Position numbers and translations under genes: made by a program
In this document: piece after piece, positions 16,101 to 19,555 of the stretch
How the letters are laid out: the number at the start of each line of letters is the position of its first letter
How positions within the stretch are numbered: the first letter of the stretch is position 1
Notes under the pieces: generated by a model
Told to the model about the DNA's origin: nothing
Seen by the model: the letters and a program-made list of their open reading frames with translations, nothing else
Database searches by the model: none
Assembly (NCBI GenBank): GCA_037447655.1
Contig: JBBHKE010002978.1
Coordinates: 1-19,555 of the forward strand
Length of the DNA stretch: 19,555 bases
Source of the DNA: Zygnema cylindricum
Lineage: Eukaryota; Streptophyta; Zygnematophyceae; Zygnematales; Zygnemataceae
Direction: 5' to 3'

Positions 16101-17386
16101 TTGCTGTGCATGGATCTGCTTCACTTGTTGACTTCGTACATTTTCTTTGTTGTTTTTTTTTTTTGTTTTTTTTATCGTTTCTGCTTGTTTCATACAGCTT
16201 TTCGTTTTAGTCGATGGTGATAGTGTTTATCTTAAAGAAGGTGCCAGAAACATTATCGCTTCTCAAACTTCAACTCAGAGGCCAATCGCTCCCCCTTTGC
16301 CGACACCTGGCACTGGATTATTGGCTGTGACACCTGTCGCGTCCCAGTTTCACTCACACAGGAATCGAGGAACAAGAGTGGTAGGAAACGGGAATGTAGG
16401 GGTGATTTCTTTACCCGGATCGCGAGACGGAAACAAGCCTATGGGTGTTATTACTCAAATAGGCCAACTCCTAGGTCCTGGGAGCCTTCCTGGGAGTCAC
16501 GGTACGGTTGGATCTGGTCCTCTTAATGGAAAAAATAACCAAATACCAAATAATACCCAAAAAGCAATAGGTTCGGAAACACAACAGCAGGAAAACTCAA
16601 ACCCAAATTCATCATTGGGTACTACAACTTCAGGCTCTGGATTACAAACTCGTGTTAACAATCCGATTGGGGTTTCCGAAAAATCTGGTGGTAATGGAGG
16701 TGGGAATGGAAATAGTGGTAATACAAGTCATATAAGTGGTGGCGGGGCAAATGAAGGTTCTCAGAATGGCTTGGGACCTGTGACCGATGGGAATACAAAT
16801 ACAAATGGAAATGGAAATGGGAGGAACGGAGTATATTTCAGCGGTCGTACACAGGGCAGGTGAGCTTTCCTAGTTTGGAAACTCTCTCGTATAGTTATTT
16901 TCCTTATGTAAAATGTAGTTTTGCAATTTGGAACATAGAGGGATATCTACTTTGGATGATTTGAATGTAAGCGTGCTGAATTTATCTTCTGTTGTGCATA
17001 GCTTCGGTTGTAGATTTGGTGAAGTTCGAAGTAATGATTATATTCTGTTTGATAATGTCTTGTGTGAGGATATCTTATGTCTGATATTGTCTTTTGTGAG
17101 GATTATCTTATGTCTAATATTGTCTTGCGTGAGGATTATCTTATGTCTAATGTTGTCTTGCGTGAGGATTATCTTATGTCTAATATTGTCGTGTAAGGAT
17201 TGTATTATGTTTAATATTGTCTTGTGTGAGGATTATCTTATGTCCAATATTGTCTTGTGTGAGGATTATCTTATGTCTAATATTGTCTTGTGTGATTTAC
17301 ACTCCAGGGTAGTCAATTCGCCTCAAGTTGTTCAAAGAATGAATACACAGCCACAGCCTCAAGGGCAGATACAGGAGGACAAATAG
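6625..17386 (+). CDS. Plant coiled-coil, Gln/Pro-rich protein with C-terminal DUF7725-like domain (12 exons)
   Basis: Exons are 6625-7167, 7775-8089, 8306-8428, 8826-8881, 9450-9594, 10358-10558, 12210-12425 (or -12434), 12927-13184, 14222-15295, 15652-15750, 16198-16859 and 17308-17386, giving about 1256 residues. All junctions are phase 0 except exons 4/5 and 11/12 (phase 2). In order the protein has a Gly/His/Gln-rich start, a basic patch RPRPQNRRTRNPR (114-126, a possible nuclear signal), a coiled coil from about 226 to 500, a Gln/Pro/Ser-rich region (about 534-945), a compact domain (about 947-1035: LMDERTLLAHIVRTIPA, NRLTKLLAPLTWNDY, FIASHPELFVLVDGD) and a Gly/Asn-rich tail. The NRL..LAPL.W.DY...ASHPELF pattern and the coiled-coil motifs RRERD and RTEQYNQL match an uncharacterised land-plant family I recall. 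The DUF7725 name is from memory, unverified. Function is unknown; a winged-helix-like fold and a scaffold or RNA/chromatin role are guesses. Confidence 0.9.
7201..7416 (+). mobile_element. Non-autonomous MITE-like element, copy 2
   Basis: The ends are inverted: GTATCGCTATTAGCAT (7201-7216) and ATGCTATTACCGATAC (7401-7416) pair with two mismatches. The 216-bp interior is homologous to 2341-2543 in the other gene's intron. No 8-9 bp target duplication is evident. A TA dinucleotide just inside each end would fit a Tc1/mariner-type TA target. It sits 33 bp after the exon 1 donor. Confidence 0.6.
7495..7737. repeat. Direct duplication in intron 1 of plus gene (7495-7535 and 7697-7737)
   Basis: GTTTTTCCTGACCATTTCCT followed by CTCGAATGCTCATGGTT recurs as GTCTTTCTTGACCATGTCCT followed by CTCAAACTCTCACGGTT about 200 bp later, just before the exon 2 acceptor. 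Weaker similarity extends on both sides. It may include the acceptor itself, where CACAG is replaced by CTACAAAAG. Confidence 0.75.
7775..8089 (+). CDS. Plus gene exon 2 (residues 182-286)
   Basis: Acceptor TTTCACAG|TTGAACGG and donor TTACAG|GTGACT, 105 codons, phase 0. It encodes a Gln-rich lead (ERLRQQQQQLLQ) and then the first coiled-coil block DDELQQLLHEAVLQREQAQR. Confidence 0.93.
8306..8428 (+). CDS. Plus gene exon 3 (residues 287-327)
   Basis: Acceptor TTTGCAG|GCACAACT and donor AAAAGG|GTAAGT, 41 codons, phase 0. Pure heptad-like coiled coil: AQLQEIKVREQEKDEQ, LQQRVKQLDQQLKAHQ. Confidence 0.93.
8429..8825 (+). other. Intron 3 of plus gene (397 nt)
   Basis: GTAAGT...CTACAG intron. Bases from about 8597 to 8730 form a long pyrimidine tract (TC, TTC and CTTTC units). 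No gene or exon-edge copy is visible. Confidence 0.85.
8826..8881 (+). CDS. Plus gene exon 4 (residues 328-346)
   Basis: Acceptor TTCTACAG|GTGTGGCA and donor TTTTAAG|GTAAGG, 56 nt, leaving in phase 2. It encodes VWQTEGQLQEKANELAVL plus two bases of an Arg codon completed by exon 5. Confidence 0.9.
8882..9449 (+). other. Intron 4 of plus gene (568 nt)
   Basis: GTAAGG...TTCAG intron with a CT/CCCCCT-rich tract at about 9328-9415 serving as an extended polypyrimidine region. The minus-strand Arg/Glu-rich open frame over it is the antisense of that tract. Nothing else is recognisable. Confidence 0.85.
9450..9594 (+). CDS. Plus gene exon 5 (residues 346-394)
   Basis: Acceptor CCATTCAG|GCGTGAGC and donor GACCAG|GTCGGG. 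Its first base completes Arg346, giving LRRERDGALAEG. Coiled coil continues with NELLAEMEQLKQELAARD. Confidence 0.92.
9595..10357 (+). other. Intron 5 of plus gene (763 nt)
   Basis: GTCGGG...CTCTCAG intron, AT-rich, without a recognisable gene. Near its end (10272-10308) it holds a shortened copy of the start of exon 6. Confidence 0.85.
10272..10308 (+). repeat. Pseudo-copy of exon 6 acceptor edge
   Basis: ATCTCTGATGCGAACAGC followed by ACAGAAAGACGC matches the exon 6 start CTCTCAGATGCGAGTGGC...GGCAGAAAGACGAG with a deletion of about 16 nt. The acceptor CAG has become CTG. It lies 80 bp upstream of the true edge and is preceded by a similar T-rich tract. Confidence 0.75.
10358..10558 (+). 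CDS. Plus gene exon 6 (residues 395-461)
   Basis: Acceptor CCTCTCAG|ATGCGAGT and donor AACCAG|GTTTGT, 67 codons, phase 0. It encodes MRVAQEEVWQKDEQLRETQ and LAAELRDRTEQYNQLF, the most family-typical part of the coiled coil, and ends MAHHQQRNQ. Confidence 0.93.
10531..10830 (+). repeat. Tandem array of exon 6 donor edge, about 70-bp units
   Basis: The exon end and following intron recur in tandem. The real unit starts ATGGCTCACCATCAGCAAAG (10532). Copies start ATGGCGCACCATCAGCAAAG (10602), ATGGTGCTTTATCAGCAAAC (10671) and ATGGTGCACCATCAGCAAGG (10778). Each is followed by TTTCAGCTTTCRTT-type intron sequence. Spacing is 70, 69 and 107 bp, the last enlarged by an internal duplication of about 38 bp. 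The donor GT is lost in the first copy (CCAGAT). Confidence 0.9.
10559..12209 (+). other. Intron 6 of plus gene (1651 nt)
   Basis: Begins with the exon-edge array to about 10830. The rest is AT-rich and unassigned. A patch at 11745-11830 is richer in CG dinucleotides than its surroundings (CGATATATCGATC, CGGAAACCGGCACGACTGCC) and may be a decayed insertion. Short open frames at 11157-11420 (+) and 11899-12087 (-) show no recognisable protein. Confidence 0.8.
12210..12425 (+). CDS. Plus gene exon 7 (residues 462-533)
   Basis: Acceptor TATACCAG|CTTCTGGA. It encodes ESDRYHTQVIQRLQQDNSEL, the coiled-coil end, then an Ala/Lys-rich link. Two phase-0 donors are possible, AAT|GTAACA (12425) and TTT|GTAAAC (12434); neither is strong, and the choice adds or removes three residues (VTF). 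Confidence 0.8.
12426..12926 (+). other. Intron 7 of plus gene (501 nt)
   Basis: Holds a copy of the exon 7 donor edge (12474-12505: CTATGTAATATTTGAAACCT against CTAATGTAACATTTGTAAAC at 12421) and a copy of the exon 8 acceptor edge (12720-12812). Most of the intron is therefore derived from local duplication. Confidence 0.8.
12720..12812 (+). repeat. Pseudo-copy of exon 8 acceptor edge and first 48 nt
   Basis: Aligns with 12890-12982 at an offset of about 170 bp. The exon part (12755-12802 equivalent) has no gaps over 48 nt, about 69% identity by eye, ending in an identical CAATGCCACT. It would read TKSRVLLVLVSAMPL where the exon reads TDSQVLPMPVGPMPL. The acceptor is destroyed (TTTTTGACAAACG against TTTTTTGCAGACG). 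Confidence 0.88.
12927..13184 (+). CDS. Plus gene exon 8 (residues 534-619)
   Basis: Acceptor TTTTTTGCAG|ACGGATTC and donor ACGCAG|GTGAGT, 86 codons, phase 0. It encodes a Pro/Met/Gln-rich segment (LPMPVGPMPLMQAPHMTGP) ending QAPLSQTQ. Confidence 0.92.
13810..13950. repeat. Fold-back (imperfect inverted repeat), possible MITE
   Basis: The inner arms 13860-13885 and 13898-13920 pair well (CTCCACGATAT with ATATCGTGAGAG; ATTGAGC with GCTCATAT) around a 12-nt centre. Pairing continues outward imperfectly through TGCGAAAC/GTCCGC to AAGTACTTT (13811) and TTAAGTAC (13938). It is more CG-rich than the surrounding intron. Confidence 0.6.
14118..14221 (+). repeat. Tandem repeat of about 32 bp with serial acceptor-like TGTAG sites
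   Basis: Units CTGTAAAACAACTAATGTAT, TGTAGAACAACCAAGGTATG and CTGTAGAGCAACCAATTAAT follow each other with GGTATATATTT between. The AGs at 14154, 14186 and 14221 are spaced about 32-35 bp. Only the last leads straight into open frame; reading from 14155 hits TAA before exon 9. Confidence 0.8.
14222..15295 (+). CDS. Plus gene exon 9 (residues 620-977)
   Basis: Acceptor TTATGTAG|GGATCTCA and donor ACGACA|GTGAGT, 358 codons, phase 0. Most is low-complexity Gln/Ser/Pro (QQQQ, SPSPSPSP and PPIHPPIQPP runs), a likely disordered, prion-like tract. The last 31 residues switch to ordered sequence, LMDERTLLAHIVRTIPADP, the start of the C-terminal domain. Confidence 0.93.
15296..15651 (+). other. Intron 9 of plus gene (356 nt)
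   Basis: GTGAGT...TGAGCAG intron, T-rich. It carries a copy of the exon 10 acceptor edge at 15528-15572. Confidence 0.85.
15528..15572 (+). repeat. Pseudo-copy of exon 10 acceptor edge
   Basis: GACTAGCAG|GTGACAGTTGGCTGACAG matches GATGAGCAG|GTGACAAATCGGCTGACC 113 bp downstream, including the upstream T-rich tract. The AG is kept, but the frame gives VTVG and then TGA, so use of this site would end translation before the rest of the C-terminal domain. Confidence 0.85.
15652..15750 (+). CDS. Plus gene exon 10 (residues 978-1010)
   Basis: Acceptor TGAGCAG|GTGACAAA and donor CCTGAG|GTGAGT, 33 codons, phase 0. It encodes VTNRLTKLLAPLTWNDYVP and ends EEFIASHPE, the conserved core of the C-terminal domain. 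Confidence 0.95.
15751..16197 (+). other. Intron 10 of plus gene (447 nt)
   Basis: GTGAGT...CATACAG intron. Its last part contains a well-kept copy of the exon 11 acceptor edge (about 16020-16110). Confidence 0.85.
16020..16110 (+). repeat. Near-intact copy of exon 11 acceptor edge
   Basis: GTTTCTGCTTGTTTCATACAG is identical before both edges (AG at 16050-16051 and 16196-16197, 146 bp apart). The copy reads LFVLVSGDSGSIYLKNVA and the exon LFVLVDGDSVYLKEGA. The frame stays open for 52 residues after the copy acceptor and stops at 16208-16210. Confidence 0.92.
16198..16859 (+). CDS. Plus gene exon 11 (residues 1011-1231)
   Basis: Acceptor TTTCATACAG|CTTTTCGT and donor GGGCAG|GTGAGC, 662 nt, leaving in phase 2. 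It encodes the domain end LFVLVDGDSVYLKEGARN and then a Gly/Asn/Ser-rich tail (GGNGGGNGNSGNTS, NTNTNGNGNG). Reading through the donor meets TGA at once, so an unspliced form would end two residues later at 16863. Confidence 0.92.
17057..17297 (+). repeat. 33-bp tandem repeat before exon 12, about 8 units
   Basis: The unit TGTCTTGTGTGAGGATTATC followed by TTATGTCTAATAT starts near 17057, 17088, 17122, 17155, 17188, 17219, 17252 and 17285, with few changes. The period is a multiple of three and at least one frame stays open across the array into exon 12. The last, partial unit ends 11 bp before the exon 12 acceptor. Confidence 0.93.
17308..17386 (+). CDS. Plus gene exon 12 and stop (residues 1231-1256)
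   Basis: Acceptor CACTCCAG|GGTAGTCA. Its first base completes Arg1231, then VVNSPQVVQRMNTQPQPQG continues to TAG at 17384-17386. The Gln/Pro-rich composition and exact phase 2 fit with exon 11 support it, but such a short terminal exon is less certain than the others. Confidence 0.8.
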
Positions 17387-18027
17387 ATCGTCAAAATTGA
17401 AGGGAGAGTAAATGAGACAAAATTTGAAATTGGATGTCATTGGAAGTTTGAGGAATATCATTTCACCGAACAGAATTGGCAAGCATCTTAAAAGTAGAAG
17501 AATCATCTTCTCTGTAGATGGCAAGAATCAGCTTTGGAAATGTTGGAGCAAACATGTTTTGGTGTCTTTTTTTGAGTTTTGGCGAGGTTTTTCAGTAGAA
17601 AACAATGCTGTTTATGTTTCTTGCCTTTTTCCTATTCGGCGAGATGCATTGAGAAGCAAAATTATCAGCCAGTGTCACGTTTAGAGTGAGAGTAAAAAAC
17701 GTACCGGTTTCTTTTGTAAGCGAGAGAAAACTAAGTGTCGACTTTTTTCTATGCGACCATTTTCCAACATGAGCGTTATAACCAATCATGGCTCGACGGA
17801 GATTTTGCTTGCCCATTTTCTTAGGAAAATTTGCAAGTGAATTTTACCTTTTTCTTCTTACCTTTTACCATCATTTTCTTTCGAACTACTGCATTGTTTT
17901 AATCGGTTTTAATCGTTTTTAATCGTCCACAAAAGTTTGTCCGTGATTTCCTCTATTGGGCGCTTCAATTGACTAGATTTACCTTGATTTGAAGTCAGCC
18001 TCGGGATTAACGGGAGTGAGACGGTGT

Positions 18028-18039
18028 TGTGACGTCACA
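18028..18039. promoter_or_regulatory. Perfect 12-bp palindrome TGTGACGTCACA (bZIP-type site)
   Basis: Contains the TGACGTCA core with symmetrical flanks, the ideal form of an ACGT-core bZIP site. It lies 640 bp after the stop codon, an unusual place for a promoter element. It could be chance, or belong to a promoter for an unseen or antisense transcript. Confidence 0.35.
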
Positions 18040-18361
18040 TAGAAAAAGAAGACTGGAAAAAGACAAAAAGTGGGAAAAAAAAGAGTGGTTTGTGAAGCAG
18101 AGGGTTAAACTGATTGATTGATTGCTTTCAAATTCTTGAAAGTTTGGCTTCTATGGCTTCCAGTCCCAGTTGTGGCACATTTTTTTTGGTGCTTCAGTGT
18201 TTTTTTTTTGTTTTTCGCTTGCCTTTTTTTATTTTTTTTTTCTGTACAGAGGAAATTGCACATCCTTACGACTTTATTTTCTTAGAACACTTTTCCTTGA
18301 TTACATTTGTTTTTTCACAACTTAAGAAGAAGGGGATCTTCGTTTAAACAAGTCCAAAAAA

Positions 18362-18367
18362 AATAAA
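18362..18367 (+). terminator. Candidate poly(A) signal of the plus gene
   Basis: AATAAA lies in an A-rich run about 975 bp after the stop codon. Plant signals are loose, so this is only a candidate. Confidence 0.3.
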
Positions 18368-19555
18368 AATAAATTGAGTCCAAGTTATGGAATGACAAGA
18401 AATAGTTTTTTTATCTCCGGTTTTTCCTTACGATATTTGCCCCTCTTGTCCTCTACAGAGGGAGCTTAAATGCGATGACAATGAAGACAATTTTTGATTT
18501 TTTGTCTCTTTAAAATCTAAAATCTAAGAAACTCGCACCATAAAGTTAAAACAAATCCCAAAAACTTAAGAGATTTTTCGAAGTGAAGCTGTGTGAAACA
18601 ATTCTTTTGTCAAGCAAAACAAATTTGATTTATTTTTTGCCATTCCGTAATATTATATTCTGTAAGTGTTCTGTTGAATCATTCGTGTGAATTGTCATTA
18701 GACTACATACAAATAAGAATTTGTGTTAATTAAGTTAAGGGAACATGCATACGCCTCTTTTTGTTGCGACCATGTGTGTTTTTTAGCTACAAATAATGTT
18801 AAATCATATACTCTACTTCCTTAATGAATATAGGCTGTTGGGGTTATGGATCGTCGCCGTGTTCCAGAACTCTCTCAATGTGCTCACCCAGGCTTGGGGG
18901 ACTTACGGGGTTGCTTTTTGTAGATATTTAATTCATTTGGGGTTGGGGTTGGGGTTGTGGTTTTGGTTTTCTGAGTTGTCGTGCTTTTCATTTTGAGTTT
19001 GGGTGCTTTTATTTTCCTTGTTGATCGTTTCTTTTCTTTTCTTTTTGTTCCCGTCGCTCTATTTGTTTTATATTGTAGTTTTTCAGTTTTGGCCATGCCA
19101 CCCCTTTTGTACCCTGGACTCAGATAGGTTACCATCATGCTTTTTAATTTATCCTGCCTTTTTCTATTGAGTAGAGTAGGGTGTACTAGATGCCTCCGTT
19201 TAAAGATTTCTTCATCCTTTTTTTCTCAATCTTTTACTTCGAGCGTTTTATGAAATGTGTTGCCTAAAGGTGACATAGTACTCTGTCTTTAGATCCCATG
19301 ATCACACACTTGAAAAAATACCTTTTTGGTCAGGCATAGAAATACCAATGCAAGAGATAAAAGCCAAAGAAAAAAAAAGGGAGTACCAGAAAATTTTACA
19401 GCCGGCTCGCTAGCAAAATATTTTGTAGCAAAATGGCCTTATTTTTAAGGTATTGTAGGATCAAAAAGATTTGTAGTGGAATTTGTAGTGGAAACATATT
19501 TAATGGCCTTTATAAAAGGGAATTAAGTAATAGATGAAGGTTCCAAAAAACGACT

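Larger units (their letters stand above)
17387..19555 (+). other. 3'UTR and downstream sequence without recognised gene
   Basis: The 3'UTR starts at 17387. AATAAA at 18362-18367, next to an A-rich run, is the best poly(A) signal candidate, giving a 3'UTR near 1 kb. Other items are three AATCGKTTTT-type units (17900-17925), a palindrome TGTGACGTCACA (18028-18039), poly-T runs around 18180-18240, a coding-like block at 18831-18910, and a GGGGTT-type G-rich stretch (18893-18965). No complete gene is visible to the window end. Confidence 0.6.

Noticed and set aside
17057-17297. CRISPR-like array
   Set aside because: Units are head-to-tail without spacers in a plant intron; it is a minisatellite.
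16928-17386. 152-codon open frame through the 33-bp repeat into exon 12, as a separate gene
   Set aside because: The repeat is near-identical in units and noncoding in character. Exon 11 and exon 12 splice in perfect phase, and intron retention stops at 16863.

Overview
The window is nuclear DNA of a green plant or close streptophyte relative. A chloroplast thylakoid protein with a two-part transit peptide and a plant-type coiled-coil/Gln-rich protein are both split by GT-AG introns in AT-rich, microsatellite-rich DNA. The species cannot be told from the sequence. A non-seed plant or charophyte alga is a guess.

Two genes lie head to head. On the minus strand (positions 1-4251) is a TLP18.3-type thylakoid lumen TPM-domain protein in three coding exons. 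Its last codons run off the left edge. On the plus strand (6625-17386) is a 12-exon gene for a protein of about 1256 residues: a Gly/His/Gln-rich N-terminus, a long coiled coil, a very Gln/Pro/Ser-rich middle, a compact C-terminal domain resembling the one I recall as DUF7725 in plant proteins, and a Gly/Asn-rich tail. All exon phases close. The 2.37 kb between the two start codons must hold both promoters and the 5' leader of the plus gene. About 2.2 kb after the plus gene holds its 3'UTR and otherwise unassigned sequence. The two genes have no evident functional link: one belongs to photosystem II maintenance, the other has no function known to me.

The most striking feature is in the introns. 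In both genes, many exon edges are accompanied by one or more decayed copies of the same edge (splice site, flanking intron and 15-55 nt of exon), lying 60-320 bp away on the intron side. I see this at exon 2 (both ends) of the minus gene and at exons 6, 7, 8, 10 and 11 of the plus gene, with weaker cases at exon 2 of the plus gene and exon 1 of the minus gene. Minisatellite arrays abut the acceptors of three other exons. Some copies keep usable splice sites and could give alternative transcripts. Two introns, one in each gene, also share a roughly 205-215 bp element with short inverted ends, and an intron of the plus gene holds a roughly 140 bp fold-back. No tRNA, rRNA, CRISPR array or complete transposon was seen.
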